A stretch of 64,000 bases of DNA from Betaproteobacteria bacterium (GTDB lineage Bacteria; Pseudomonadota; Gammaproteobacteria; Burkholderiales; Casimicrobiaceae). A program made the translations under genes and the position numbers. The first letter of the stretch is position 1; each line of letters starts with the position of its first letter. This document shows positions 1-10,318 of the stretch, one piece after another. The notes beneath the pieces are model-generated. The model saw nothing but the letters and a program-made list of their open reading frames with translations. It searched no databases and was not told the origin of the DNA. The stretch lies in contig READ01000016.1 of NCBI GenBank assembly GCA_004293675.1, positions 44,473 to 108,472 on the forward strand. Direction: 5' to 3'.

Positions 1-642
1 TTGCGGATTTTGAGCGAAGTGCGGCGTCAGGTAGGCGTGCCGGTGCTGACCGATGTGCATGGCGAAGAGGGGCTCGATGAAATCGCGAGCGTTGTTGACG
101 TTTTGCAAACGCCTGCGCTCTTGGCGCGGCAGACGGACTTTATTCAAGCCGTGGCGGCCACTGGCAAGCCGGTTAACGTGAAAAAGGGCCAATTCATGGC
201 CCCAGGCGACATGAAAAACGTGGTCGCTAAAGCCAAACAATCCAACGGCGGTGCTGACACGATCATGGTTTGCGAGCGCGGCGTGAGTTTTGGCTACAAC
301 AATTTAGTGAGCGACATGCGCTCCGTTGCCATCATGAGAGACACCGGCTGCCCGGTGGTGTTTGATGCGACGCACTCGGTGCAGCTGCCTGGTGGACTTG
401 GCACATCCAGTGGTGGCGAGCGGCAGTACGTTCCAATCCTCGCACGCGCTGCGATCGCCGCCGGTATTTCGGGGCTTTTTATGGAAACGCACCCGACACC
501 CGATACGGCGCTGTGTGACGGCCCCAACGCATGGCCGCTGCCGAGAATGAAAGCGCTGTTGACGCAGCTCAAAGAACTCGATTTGATTGTTAAAAAAGCG
601 GGTTTTGTAGAACACGAATTAGTCGGCGAACATCGCCTGTAA
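1..642 (+). CDS. kdsA: 3-deoxy-8-phosphooctulonate synthase (KDO-8-P synthase), 3' part
   Basis: Cytoplasmic enzyme that condenses phosphoenolpyruvate with arabinose-5-phosphate to make KDO-8-phosphate for the lipopolysaccharide core. The visible 213 residues match the C-terminal three quarters of the family (usual length about 280). Recognisable blocks are LTDVHGEEG near the start, [27 protein letters not shown] and [20 protein letters not shown]. The reading frame is open at base 1, so the true start and the first roughly 65-70 residues lie upstream of the window; the TTG at base 1 is not a start. It is followed 20 bp later by a DUF1330 gene and then eno, a gene order seen in Burkholderiales. 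Confidence 0.96.
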   Translation: MRILSEVRRQVGVPVLTDVHGEEGLDEIASVVDVLQTPALLARQTDFIQAVAATGKPVNVKKGQFMAPGDMKNVVAKAKQSNGGADTIMVCERGVSFGYNNLVSDMRSVAIMRDTGCPVVFDATHSVQLPGGLGTSSGGERQYVPILARAAIAAGISGLFMETHPTPDTALCDGPNAWPLPRMKALLTQLKELDLIVKKAGFVEHELVGEHRL

Positions 643-662
643 CTTTTAAGGAAAGTTTCGCA

Positions 663-956
663 ATGACCGCTTATGTGATCGCTTCGGTGACTGTCACCAA
701 TCCCGAGCAATACAAGGGATACCAAGCCCTGACTCCAGCAGCCATAGCCGCTCACGGAGGAAAATTTGTGGTGCGTGGTGGTGCGATGGAAGTGCTCGAA
801 GGTCAGTGGCCGCATTCACGGGTTGTAGTGCTGGAATTTCCGACGGTTGAAGCGGCCAAAACCTTTTACAACTCGGTGCAATACGGCGAGGCGCGCCAAG
901 CCCGAGCCGGTGCGGCGGACTTCAACATGATTGTCATCGAAGGCGTTGCGCCTTAA
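663..956 (+). CDS. DUF1330 family protein
   Basis: Small 97-residue cytoplasmic protein with the DUF1330 ferredoxin-like (dimeric alpha/beta barrel) pattern: MTAYVIASVTVTNPEQYKGY at the start, GGKFVVRGGAMEVLEG in the middle, then VVLEFPTVEAAKTFYNS. The biochemical role of the family is not established. A clear ribosome site (aaggaaag) sits before the ATG. It lies between kdsA (20 bp upstream) and eno (47 bp downstream) on the same strand and is probably co-transcribed with them. Family assignment is secure; function is not inferred. Confidence 0.9.
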   Translation: MTAYVIASVTVTNPEQYKGYQALTPAAIAAHGGKFVVRGGAMEVLEGQWPHSRVVVLEFPTVEAAKTFYNSVQYGEARQARAGAADFNMIVIEGVAP

Positions 957-985
957 ATACGGCACCGCAACGAACAGAAAACTGA

Positions 986-2290
<1,305 letters not shown>

Positions 2291-2352
2291 TTTGCCACTT
2301 CGATCTCTCGACATTGACCTCGATTCACGCCAACGCTGAAAACAACACATCC

Positions 2353-2670
2353 ATGCTCGGACGCATCATTTTTGCCGTGCTCGTTGTGTTGTTTTTGATC
2401 ATGCAATACAAGCTCTGGTTTGATAAAGGCTCGGTGCCTCGCGCCCATGCCTTGGAGCAAGAGCTTCAAGAATTGAAGGCGAAAAACGACGACGCTAAAC
2501 GCAAAAATGCGGTTCTTGACGCCGACGTTAAAGACTTAGAAAAGGCGGGAGAGGCCATCGAAGAGCGCGCTCGAAGCGAACTCGGAATGGTGAAAAAAGG
2601 CGAAGCTTTGATTCAGGTAAAAGAGCAGCCCGCACCTGCTCCCACCGCCTTTGACGGTGCGAAAAAGTAG
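2353..2670 (+). CDS. ftsB: Cell division protein FtsB
   Basis: Septum protein that joins FtsL and FtsQ in the divisome. With the ATG chosen here the protein has 105 residues: a short cytoplasmic start, one membrane helix (about residues 4-20, IIFAVLVVLFLIMQY), then a periplasmic coiled coil (HALEQELQELKAKNDDAKRK onwards) and a C-terminal part with RARSELGMVKKGE, typical of the family. An in-frame TTG at 2314 would add 13 residues; the internal ATG is preferred because the helix then lies at the N-terminus as in other FtsB proteins. It follows eno by 62 bp, the usual position of ftsB. The C-terminal tail is Ala/Pro-rich and variable. Confidence 0.92.
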   Translation: MLGRIIFAVLVVLFLIMQYKLWFDKGSVPRAHALEQELQELKAKNDDAKRKNAVLDADVKDLEKAGEAIEERARSELGMVKKGEALIQVKEQPAPAPTAFDGAKK

Positions 2671-2756
2671 CTTCCTGCCAGCGGCAATGAAGCAGCCCGT
2701 CGTTGCCCCAACGCTGACTTAGGGGCGCAACTATTTCGCTCAATGCCTCGTAAAAT

Positions 2757-2840
2757 GAGGCTTCAAGGCGTTTTTATACGCCTTTCGATGTGACGATTTC
2801 AGGCATAAAAAAACTGCTGAACACCATATTTCATAGGGCA
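2757..2840 (-). repeat. Short bipartite inverted-repeat element, copy A
   Basis: One of ten copies in the window of an 84-88 bp intergenic element with two inverted arms. The well-conserved arm is at 2824-2840 (complement reads TGCCCTATGAAATATGG). The second, more degenerate arm (aggcttcaaggcg) is at about 2758-2771 and is followed by a small palindrome, aggcg/cgcct. This copy lies between the convergent ftsB and dctM genes and overlaps the dctM terminator. Confidence 0.7.
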
Positions 2841-2850
2841 TTCAGCAGTT
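2805..2850 (-). terminator. Rho-independent terminator of the TRAP permease genes
   Basis: Read on the minus strand, a perfect 10-bp stem (AACTGCTGAA / TTCAGCAGTT, at 2850-2841 and 2821-2812) closes a 19-nt loop and is followed directly by a run of seven T and then AT. It lies 26 bp beyond the dctM stop codon. The loop consists of the conserved arm of repeat copy A. Confidence 0.85.
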
Positions 2851-2875
2851 CGTATTGTCAAAAGCTGTTTCTGAA

Positions 2876-5101
2876 CTACTTGTAGAGCACGTTGGGCAGC
2901 CACATACCGATTTGTGGGAAGGTATAGAGCAATACCAACGCTACTACTTGAATCGCCATGAACGGCATCATGCCGGCAAAGATTTGGTTCAAGGTGACGT
3001 GCGGTGGCGCGACGCCTTTCAAGTAGAACGCGGCCATCGCCACCGGCGGCGACAAGAACGCGGTTTGCAAATTGAGCGCCACCAGCAATCCAAAAAACAG
3101 CGGATCAACGCCGAACTTTGCAAGCAACGGAATGAAGATCGGCATGAAGATCACGATGATCTCAGTCCATTCGAGCGGCCATCCGAGGATGAAGATGATG
3201 AACTGTGAAAGGATCAAAAACTGAGTCGTCGTCAAACCCAACGACAGCACCCACTTCTCGATCACCTCTTGGCCGCCCAATAATGCAAAGGCCGCCGAGA
3301 AGATTGACGAACCCACGAAAAGCCAACATACCATGGCTGAGGTCTTGGCCGTGAGAAACACGGATTCGCTCAAGACGTTTTGCAAACGCACTTGGACCGT
3401 GGCCAGCGCGCACCAGAGGGCAAACGCCGCCATCGAAATCCATCCCAACCACATCGGCACGCTGCTCGTAATGAATTCTGTTTTGAGTAGCGTGAACCAG
3501 ACGATCGATGCAAAGATCAAAAGCCAGAAAGGTATCCACGTTCGCAAAATTTTGGCGCGCTCTGCCGACGGTTTGGCCGCCGCCAAATAGCACGCGGCCA
3601 GCACAAATCCGCCGATGGATCCGATGGCCGCAGCCTCAGTCGGTGTGGCGAGGCCAAACACGATCGAGCCCAGCACGGCGAGAATCATGAACGCCAACGG
3701 AAAGAATGACTCGAGCAGCAGCTTGTAAATCTCGAAGCGCTGCCAGTTAAGGATCGCGTAAAACCCTGCGAGGCAGGCCACAATCACGCTCAAAACGATC
3801 CAGAACCATGTGGGTGTGGGTAGTGTGGCTTGAGCAGCAGGCGCGGTCGACGTCGGCTTCGCTGTGTCGGCTTTGGCGACGGGTGCGTCGGTCGCTGGTG
3901 TCGCCACGGTCGCGGTCGTTGCGGCGGCGCCAGGCGGCTCTTTCACGCCGTCAGCGGGCGGTTCCTTCAAGCCGTCGACGGGGGGCTCCTTCACCCCTTC
4001 GCTGGCCGCTGCAGGTGGTTCTTTCAAGCCGTCAGTGGCGGCAGGCTCTTGCAGGCCGCCCGACACGGTGGCGGAGCTACCCGTGCCCGATGACGCCGCG
4101 CCCATCTCGACCAGTCCGCCGGAATCGACAACCGCGTCGGGTGTGGTGACAGACTTATGAATCATCGCCAAAAGTGCGAACGCCAAAATCGCCGGAAGCA
4201 GGGCGACCAGAGCCTGCTTCAACACCGAACGTGACGGGAGTTTGAGCGCACGGTCTTTGCCAATCGAGCTCAACAGCGCGGGCAGGGCGAGCTTCGTGCC
4301 ACTAGCGGACACGGCCGCCGCAGTAGGCGACAACGCAACCGTACGCTCGGCCATAGGTAACGGTGGTGCCAGATGGGGCTTCCACCAAGCCACGACAACC
4401 ACATAAAGAATGTAGAGAAACGCCAGCATCAGACCGGGGAAAAATGCACCGGCGTAGAGCTGGACCACCGACACACCGGCGGTAGCACCGTAAACGATCA
4501 ACATCACCGATGGCGGAATCAAAATACCCAAACAGCCGCCCGCTGTGATGGCACCCGCCGACAGTTTGATGTCGTAACCAGCGCGCATCATCGCTGGCAG
4601 GGCCAGCAAACCCATCAGCGTTACGACGGCACCAACAATGCCCGTGGCGGTGGCAAAAATGGCGCAGGTGACGAGCGTAGCAACCGCAAGAGAGCCGGGC
4701 ACTCGAGCCAAAGCTAGGTGCAACGATTTAAAAAGTTTTTCAATCAGATTCGCGCGCTCAACCAAGTAGCCCATGAACACGAATAGCGGAATCGAAATCA
4801 GCACTTCGTTGGTCATCACACCGTAGGTTCGCTGCACCATCAAGTCAAGCGTGTGGTTGATCGCAACCGTTGGATTGCCGCCCTTTTGAGCGTAGTAGGC
4901 GATAAACGCGAAGATCACGCCCATGCCCATGAGCGTGAATGCCGTTGGGAAACCCAACATGATCGCCACCACGACCAGCGAGAGCATCAATAGGCCATAG
5001 TGCCCCAGCGACATGCTGCTCCATGGCATGAACACGATGGATGGCAAAGCGATCATCGCCATGATGATGAGACCGAACCAGAGTTCTTTTTTGATTTTCA
5101 T
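2876..5101 (-). CDS. dctM: TRAP transporter large permease (DctM family) with long linker
   Basis: Membrane subunit of a tripartite ATP-independent periplasmic (TRAP) transporter, which couples solute uptake to an ion gradient. At 741 residues it is much longer than the usual 425-ish. Residues 1-245 hold the N-terminal family half (FPTAFTLMGMG, ATGIVGAVVTLMG, GGCLGILIPPSVMLIVYGA); residues 455-741 hold the second half (LATPTEAAAIG, GWPLEWTEIIVIFMPIFIPL, LNLQTAFLSPPVAMAAFYLK). Between them are an added membrane helix, a Gly/Ala/Pro/Thr-rich stretch at about 320-430 with several (D/E)G(L/V)KEPP repeats, and another helix. It lies 13 bp after dctQ. The substrate cannot be read from sequence; similar long DctM proteins occur in mannitol/chloroaromatic or keto-acid type TRAP clusters. 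Confidence 0.95.
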   Translation of the reverse strand: MKIKKELWFGLIIMAMIALPSIVFMPWSSMSLGHYGLLMLSLVVVAIMLGFPTAFTLMGMGVIFAFIAYYAQKGGNPTVAINHTLDLMVQRTYGVMTNEVLISIPLFVFMGYLVERANLIEKLFKSLHLALARVPGSLAVATLVTCAIFATATGIVGAVVTLMGLLALPAMMRAGYDIKLSAGAITAGGCLGILIPPSVMLIVYGATAGVSVVQLYAGAFFPGLMLAFLYILYVVVVAWWKPHLAPPLPMAERTVALSPTAAAVSASGTKLALPALLSSIGKDRALKLPSRSVLKQALVALLPAILAFALLAMIHKSVTTPDAVVDSGGLVEMGAASSGTGSSATVSGGLQEPAATDGLKEPPAAASEGVKEPPVDGLKEPPADGVKEPPGAAATTATVATPATDAPVAKADTAKPTSTAPAAQATLPTPTWFWIVLSVIVACLAGFYAILNWQRFEIYKLLLESFFPLAFMILAVLGSIVFGLATPTEAAAIGSIGGFVLAACYLAAAKPSAERAKILRTWIPFWLLIFASIVWFTLLKTEFITSSVPMWLGWISMAAFALWCALATVQVRLQNVLSESVFLTAKTSAMVCWLFVGSSIFSAAFALLGGQEVIEKWVLSLGLTTTQFLILSQFIIFILGWPLEWTEIIVIFMPIFIPLLAKFGVDPLFFGLLVALNLQTAFLSPPVAMAAFYLKGVAPPHVTLNQIFAGMMPFMAIQVVALVLLYTFPQIGMWLPNVLYK
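3929..4057 (-). repeat. EPP tandem repeats inside dctM
   Basis: Coding repeat within the DctM linker, residues about 349-391. The peptide pattern (D/E)G(L/V)(K/Q)EPP occurs about five times with irregular Ala-rich spacers. At DNA level the units read ttcaagccgtc / ttcacgccgtc plus ggcggttcc-like spacers on the plus strand, so the array is recent enough to keep nucleotide similarity. Confidence 0.8.
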
Positions 5102-5114
5102 TGTTGTCGTCCGG

Positions 5115-5699
5115 TTACTTGGTTTCGGCGGTGTGCGAGCTCACCATGGCTTTGAGCTTGTCGACGTCGACTTCTTCGACGTCGTCTTCTCGGGACGGCC
5201 ACTGTCCGGTTTGCAAGCAAACAATGCAGCGCACGATTTCAACGAAGCCTTGAAGGAGCAACAGGGCACCAGCAATCGGGATGACGGCTTTGAATGGATA
5301 AATGGGCGGGCCGTTGGCGGCGATCGATGAATGCTCGTTTTGCGCGAGCGAGGTTTGGAAAAAATCCCAACCAGCGTAGACCATCGCAACGATCCCACCG
5401 ATGAAAAATAGGATGTAGAGGATCAGATCAAAAAACGCCTGGGTACGAGCCTCGAAGAAACCGTACAACACATCGCCGCGAACGTGTCCGTTTTTCGACA
5501 ACGTGTATGCGCCAGCCATCATAAACAACAAGCCGTAGAGCATGTTGCTCGCGTCCATCACCCACGGATGGGGGTTGGTGAGCACATAGCGGCTAAAGAC
5601 TTCCCAGCCGATAAGCAAGGTGAGCGCGACGATCGACCAAGCACACAACTGTCCCACTTTCGTGGATATTTTGTCGACGGTGAGAAGAAGTTTTTGCAT
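5115..5699 (-). CDS. dctQ: TRAP transporter small permease (DctQ family)
   Basis: Small membrane subunit of the TRAP system. The 194-residue protein starts MQKLLLTVDKISTKVGQ and has four predicted membrane helices, with the family pattern WEVFSRYVLTNPHPW in the second segment and GALLLLQGFVEIVRC near the end, followed by a charged C-terminal tail rich in Asp and Glu. A longer in-frame start at 5747 is rejected because the extra residues are encoded by a REP-like repeat (5717-5739). It precedes dctM by 13 bp; a strong terminator separates it from dctP upstream, so permease expression probably depends on read-through or on a promoter in the 185-bp gap. Confidence 0.93.
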   Translation of the reverse strand: MQKLLLTVDKISTKVGQLCAWSIVALTLLIGWEVFSRYVLTNPHPWVMDASNMLYGLLFMMAGAYTLSKNGHVRGDVLYGFFEARTQAFFDLILYILFFIGGIVAMVYAGWDFFQTSLAQNEHSSIAANGPPIYPFKAVIPIAGALLLLQGFVEIVRCIVCLQTGQWPSREDDVEEVDVDKLKAMVSSHTAETK

Positions 5700-5716
5700 G
5701 AGTGATGACCCGGTAA

Positions 5717-5739
5717 TGTAGGAGCGGTTCCACCGCGAT
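5717..5739 (+). repeat. REP-like repeat, single copy
   Basis: TGTAGGAGCGGTTCCACCGC plus GAT, identical to the repeats at 23745, 23942 and (inverted) 23823 and 24020. It lies just upstream of dctQ. Confidence 0.85.
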
Positions 5740-5811
5740 GGTCGCATCAGAACTGCGTGTCACAGCGCGACCCATGTGTCTCGAGACAGATGCCGCAAAC
5801 TGTCGCGGCGT

Positions 5812-5846
5812 AAAAAAGCCCCCGGCGAAATTGCGACGGGGGCTTT
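5812..5846 (-). terminator. Rho-independent terminator after dctP
   Basis: On the minus strand, AAAGCCCCCG and CGGGGGCTTT pair around a 14-nt loop and are followed by further T residues. It lies 38 bp beyond the dctP stop and before dctQ, so it probably makes the binding-protein transcript more abundant than the permease transcript. Confidence 0.88.
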
Positions 5847-5884
5847 GCTTCGTGTCGCAGCGGGCTACGACGCGGGTTGCCGTT

Positions 5885-7000
5885 CTACGCCTTCTTTGAC
5901 GTTGCGTGACGGAATGCCATCTTGTAATCCACTAGCGTGTCGTTTTGCCAACGGACGGCGCGCATTGCGAATTTCTCCATTGATTCATGCACTTTCTTGA
6001 ACATTGGATTTTCAGCACCCTTCTTTTTGGTGATTTCGTCCCACGCTTTAAGCTGCGCTTGCAAAATCGCGTCGGGCGTCTTGTAGAACTTAACGCCGGC
6101 TTTTTGCAACTCAATGTAGTCGGTCGAGTAGCGATCGATGGCTTTCCAGCTCATCTCAGCGCTCGAGGCTTGCACTGCGCTGGCAATAACGGCCTTCAGA
6201 TCGGCGGAAAGTGCGTTGTACTTCGTTTTGTTGAACAGGATTTCAAACTGTTCGGCGCTCTGGTGGAACGATTGCAACATGCAAACCTTCGACACGTCGG
6301 GGAAGCCTAACAAACGATCTGACGACGCGTTGTTGAACTCAGCCGCATCGAGTAGGCCGCGATCCATCGCCGCAACAATCTCACCGCCGGGGATCGCGTT
6401 AACCGCAGCACCCAGCGCTGTGAAAATGTCAATGGACAAGCCAACGGTGCGGAATTTGAGGCCTTTGAAATCTTCAACCTTGGTCACTGGCTTCTTGAAC
6501 CAACCCAGTGGTTGCGTTGGCATCGGCCCGTACACGAATGATTGAACGTCAAGGTTCAAGCCTTTGTAAATTTCGTCAAGCAGCGCTTTACCGCCGCCGT
6601 ACTCGTGCCATGCGAGCACCATGTTGGGATCCATACCGAATGCAGGTCCCGAACCCCAAAGCGCCATAGCGGAGTTTTTGCCGTACCAGTAGGCGAGTAC
6701 GCCGTGACCGCCATCGAGCGTGCCTTTGGCTACGGCGTCGATCAGGTCAAATGCTTTTACGACTGCGCCAGAAGGCAGCACGTCGATCTTTAAGCGCCCC
6801 GACGACATATCGTTCACTTTTTTTGCGAAGTCAAGCGCGTACTCGTGGAAGATGTCCTTGGCGGGCCAAGTCGACTGCCAACGGAACGAAATCGGCGTTT
6901 GCGCAACCGACATCATTGGCGCAGCGCCAACGACTGCGCCGCCAGCGATGGTGGCGGCTTTCAAAAATTTACGGCGATTGGTGGTGTTGTCTTGTGACAT
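5885..7000 (-). CDS. dctP: TRAP transporter substrate-binding protein (DctP family)
   Basis: Periplasmic solute receptor of the TRAP system, 371 residues. The N-terminus has a twin-arginine export signal (NRRKFLKAATIAGGAVVGAA) with cleavage likely after SVAQ. The mature part shows the DctP fold pattern, with GLKFRTVGLSIDIFTALGAA and PGGEIVAAMDRGLLDAAEF, which resembles the keto-acid/mannitol-type branch (TakP-like); in that branch the Arg of KFR and the aromatic and Glu residues of the AAE block bind the carboxylate. The substrate is therefore probably a carboxylic acid, but this is inference. It is the first gene of the dctP-dctQ-dctM set; its promoter must lie in the 193 bp before it. Confidence 0.94.
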   Translation of the reverse strand: MSQDNTTNRRKFLKAATIAGGAVVGAAPMMSVAQTPISFRWQSTWPAKDIFHEYALDFAKKVNDMSSGRLKIDVLPSGAVVKAFDLIDAVAKGTLDGGHGVLAYWYGKNSAMALWGSGPAFGMDPNMVLAWHEYGGGKALLDEIYKGLNLDVQSFVYGPMPTQPLGWFKKPVTKVEDFKGLKFRTVGLSIDIFTALGAAVNAIPGGEIVAAMDRGLLDAAEFNNASSDRLLGFPDVSKVCMLQSFHQSAEQFEILFNKTKYNALSADLKAVIASAVQASSAEMSWKAIDRYSTDYIELQKAGVKFYKTPDAILQAQLKAWDEITKKKGAENPMFKKVHESMEKFAMRAVRWQNDTLVDYKMAFRHATSKKA

Positions 7001-7193
7001 GGTGTCCTCTCTCCTTGGGTGGTGACAAATTTGTAATGCAGCGAATTGTCAAAGCTGTTGCTCGATATGTCGTCAGGGCTTACCCGCGAGCTAGTGGAAA
7101 CCTATTCCATTTTTTGAAACTTCGGTTGTTGGTCACGCTGTGGCAGCAAACTGACAGCTTAGCTAAGTGTTCAACATAAATGCACGGTACAGA

Positions 7194-10100
7194 TCAATGA
7201 AAATCATGTGAGCTCACACTCAATGCGCCTAGAAGGTGCGACGCATCTTCAAGGTGTTTAGCGATTAGGTGTGTGATGGGGCCTTGGTGCTCAAGCGTGC
7301 CGTGCACGATCAACATACGCGCAGCTACCAGCGATCTACGTTCGCTTGCAACATCGGCCAATGCTTTCCACACAACAACATTGGTGTTTCCTGTTTCGTC
7401 TTCCAACGTGACAAACGTCACGCCGCTAGCCGTGCCGGGGCGCTGTCGACAGGTGACCAATCCGGCCACGCGAATGTGACGACCCGACGGCGTTTTGATG
7501 AGATCGCTAGCGCAATGAATGCCGCGCAACTTAGGGCGAAGCAGTTCAAGCGGATGGCGGCGCAGCGTGAGTCCGGTGCTTCGATAATCGGCGATTACAT
7601 CTTGGTTTTCATTCAGTGGATTGAGTGTGATGAATTCATCATCGTCGGGTACGTCCGCAAGCGGCAAATCGCTGATTGCCGTTGCGCTGGCCTCCCATAA
7701 GGTTGCGATTCGGTGACCTGAGATTGAGCGCAGGGCGTCAGCGTTGGCCAGCGCTTTCATGTCGCCTTGATCGAGCGCTGCTCGTGCCATCAGATCGCGC
7801 AAATTTGTGAAGGTGCGATCGCTTCGAGCGCTAACGATTCGCTCGGCAGCGACCTGTGACAATCCGCTCACAAGCCGAAAGCCTAACCGCAATTTGGCGA
7901 GCGCTTCGTTGCCGAAAGGTACGCTCGATTCCCATTGACTTTCGTTGATGTCAATCGGCAAAACGTTGACACCATTTCGCCGAGCGTCTTGCGTGAGCTG
8001 CGAAGGCGAATAAAAACCCATCGGCTGTGAATTGAGCAGCGCGCAGCAAAACACGGCGGGGTGATGATGTTTGATCCACGCTGATGCATAGACCAATAGC
8101 GCAAAGCTTGCGGCGTGGCTTTCTGGAAATCCGTAGGTGCCGAAGCCTTGAATTTGCGCGTAAATCGAGCGGGCGAAATCCATGTTGTAGCCATTGGCGA
8201 GCATGCCATCGGTGAGTTTTTGTTCGAGATGACCGAGCCCACCTTTGCGCTTCCATGCAGCCATCGCGCGGCGTAGCTGATCGGCTTCACCCGCAGTAAA
8301 GCCCGCAGCCACCATAGCCAGCTGCATGACTTGTTCTTGAAAAATGGGAATGCCGAGTGTGCGCTTTAATACCTCTTTGACGGCGGCTGATGGATATTCA
8401 ACTTTTTCAATACCTTGCCGACGTTTTAAATACGGATGCACCATGCCGCCTTGAATCGGTCCGGGTCGAACGATCGCAACCTCGACCACCAAATCAAAAT
8501 AATTGCGCGGCTTGAGTCGCGGCAACATATTCATTTGCGCTCGCGATTCCAATTGAAATACGCCAGTACTTTCACCGCGACATAGCATGTCGTAAACGGC
8601 TTTATCTTCGGCGGGAATGTCTTGCAAACGAAACGATTGATTACGCTGTAGGCCAATTAAATCAAGGGCTCTGCGAATGCACGAAAGCATGCCAAGCCCC
8701 AGCACGTCGACTTTCATGAGCCCCAACGCATCGATATCGTCTTTATCCCACTGAATCACCGTACGATCGGGCATGCTTGCGTTTTCAATGGGCACGAGCC
8801 GGTCTAAGCGCTCACGCGCGATCACAAAACCGCCAGGGTGCTGCGACAGATGACGAGGGAACCCGTGAATCGTATGCACGTTTTCAATGAGCTGCTTGAT
8901 GCGACGAAGCTTTGGATCAAAACCGATCTCAGCTAACCGCAAGTCGAGGTCAGTTTTTTTGTCCCACCACGTCAAATTTTTAGAAATACGATCGAGCTGT
9001 TCTAGAGAAAAGCCGAGTGCTTTTCCGATGTCTCGTATCGCGCCTTTGGTGCGATAGGCTGAAACAGCAGCGCATAGTGCAGCGCGCTCACGCCCATACT
9101 TTTTATAGATGTATTGAATAACCTCTTCACGGCGTTGATGTTCAAAATCGACGTCAATATCGGGCGGTTCGTTGCGCTCCTTTGAAATGAATCGCTCAAA
9201 GAGCATGCTCATTCGAGCGGGATCCACTTCGGTAATGTGTAGGCAATAGCAAACGGCTGAGTTGGCTGCAGAACCACGACCTTGGCACAAAATGTTTTGC
9301 GAACGCGCGAACTTGACGATGTCGTACACCGTTAAAAAGAAAGGTTCGTAGTTGAGCTCGGCGATCAGTGCGAGCTCCTTTTCAATGAGTAGACTAGCCG
9401 TTTCGGGAATGCCATCCACATAGCGCTGCGTCGCACCAAGATAGGTTTGCTCTCGTAAATAACTCGCCGGCGTGTGTCCTGGCGGCACAATTTCTTCGGG
9501 GTATTCGTAGCGCAATTCATCGAGCGAAAACGGGCATTGACTTGCGATAAACGTTGACTCAATGAGCAGCTCCAATGGATAGAGATGCGTGAGCGCTTTG
9601 AGTGGTCGAAGCACGCGCTCAGTGTTTTGATCGCATAGTTGACCCAACTGCGCAACCGTTTTTTTGTGAACGACCGAACACAAAATGTCGTGCAGCATCT
9701 TGCGCGATTTGTCGTGCATCACCACATCGCCCACAGCGACTATGGGCACGCCGTATTGCGCCGCCAATTGCTGCGATAGCGCAAAGCGCGTAGCGTCTGA
9801 TTGGGTCAATAGCCTTGAATAGCCTAGCGCGCGGGGCAGGCGCCAAGTGTTTTGCAGCAACTGATGAATGGTGATCACATCGGGTGTTGCCTCGTTTTTT
9901 TGAGATAGCGAATCAGCGTTGTTAGCGATGAGTATGGCGTAGCAATCCCGTAGGGCATCGAAATCACTGAGCCGAATTTGGTAGGCTCCCTTTTGCGTTC
10001 TCTGGCGTGCTTGCGTAATCAGTGCTGACAAATCGCCGTAGCCGCGCCGCGTTTGCGCCAATAGGATTAACGTGTTGCCATCAATATCAAAGCTTGCGCC

Positions 10101-10310
10101 AACAATCAATTGAAGCGCACCACCCGCCTTGTTGATATCGAGCATTTCCAAATGCGCCCGCACCACGCCAGCAAGCGAGCATTCGTCCACGATGGCAATG
10201 GCCCGATAGCCCAATTGCGCAGCGGTTCGCACCATTTCTTCAGCGTGTGACGCGCCGATTTGAAAGCTGAAATTGCTACGAGCAAAAAGTTCTGCGTAAG
10301 TAGTTTGCAT
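7194..10310 (-). CDS. dnaE2: Error-prone DNA polymerase DnaE2 (ImuC)
   Basis: Damage-inducible C-family polymerase that performs mutagenic translesion synthesis together with ImuA and ImuB. The 1038-residue protein has an N-terminal PHP domain (starts MQTTYAELFARSNFSFQIGA), the catalytic polymerase core with PPDIDVDFEHQRREEVIQYI and the preceding QGRGSAANS block, helix-hairpin-helix segments, and a C-terminal OB fold (HIRVAGLVTCRQRPG onwards). It is the third gene of the imu set but is separated from imuB by a 533-bp gap that is almost entirely inverted repeat. No convincing ribosome site is visible before the ATG (cgtcctcacc), perhaps a consequence of that insertion. Confidence 0.96.
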   Translation of the reverse strand: MQTTYAELFARSNFSFQIGASHAEEMVRTAAQLGYRAIAIVDECSLAGVVRAHLEMLDINKAGGALQLIVGASFDIDGNTLILLAQTRRGYGDLSALITQARQRTQKGAYQIRLSDFDALRDCYAILIANNADSLSQKNEATPDVITIHQLLQNTWRLPRALGYSRLLTQSDATRFALSQQLAAQYGVPIVAVGDVVMHDKSRKMLHDILCSVVHKKTVAQLGQLCDQNTERVLRPLKALTHLYPLELLIESTFIASQCPFSLDELRYEYPEEIVPPGHTPASYLREQTYLGATQRYVDGIPETASLLIEKELALIAELNYEPFFLTVYDIVKFARSQNILCQGRGSAANSAVCYCLHITEVDPARMSMLFERFISKERNEPPDIDVDFEHQRREEVIQYIYKKYGRERAALCAAVSAYRTKGAIRDIGKALGFSLEQLDRISKNLTWWDKKTDLDLRLAEIGFDPKLRRIKQLIENVHTIHGFPRHLSQHPGGFVIARERLDRLVPIENASMPDRTVIQWDKDDIDALGLMKVDVLGLGMLSCIRRALDLIGLQRNQSFRLQDIPAEDKAVYDMLCRGESTGVFQLESRAQMNMLPRLKPRNYFDLVVEVAIVRPGPIQGGMVHPYLKRRQGIEKVEYPSAAVKEVLKRTLGIPIFQEQVMQLAMVAAGFTAGEADQLRRAMAAWKRKGGLGHLEQKLTDGMLANGYNMDFARSIYAQIQGFGTYGFPESHAASFALLVYASAWIKHHHPAVFCCALLNSQPMGFYSPSQLTQDARRNGVNVLPIDINESQWESSVPFGNEALAKLRLGFRLVSGLSQVAAERIVSARSDRTFTNLRDLMARAALDQGDMKALANADALRSISGHRIATLWEASATAISDLPLADVPDDDEFITLNPLNENQDVIADYRSTGLTLRRHPLELLRPKLRGIHCASDLIKTPSGRHIRVAGLVTCRQRPGTASGVTFVTLEDETGNTNVVVWKALADVASERRSLVAARMLIVHGTLEHQGPITHLIAKHLEDASHLLGALSVSSHDFH

Positions 10311-10318
10311 GGTGAGGA

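Noticed and set aside
3808..4160. Plus-strand ORFs opposite the dctM linker
   Set aside because: Shadows of the repetitive coding sequence on the other strand.
5700..5747. Longer N-terminus of DctQ
   Set aside because: The added residues come from a REP-like repeat (TGTAGGAGCGG...) and are not conserved.
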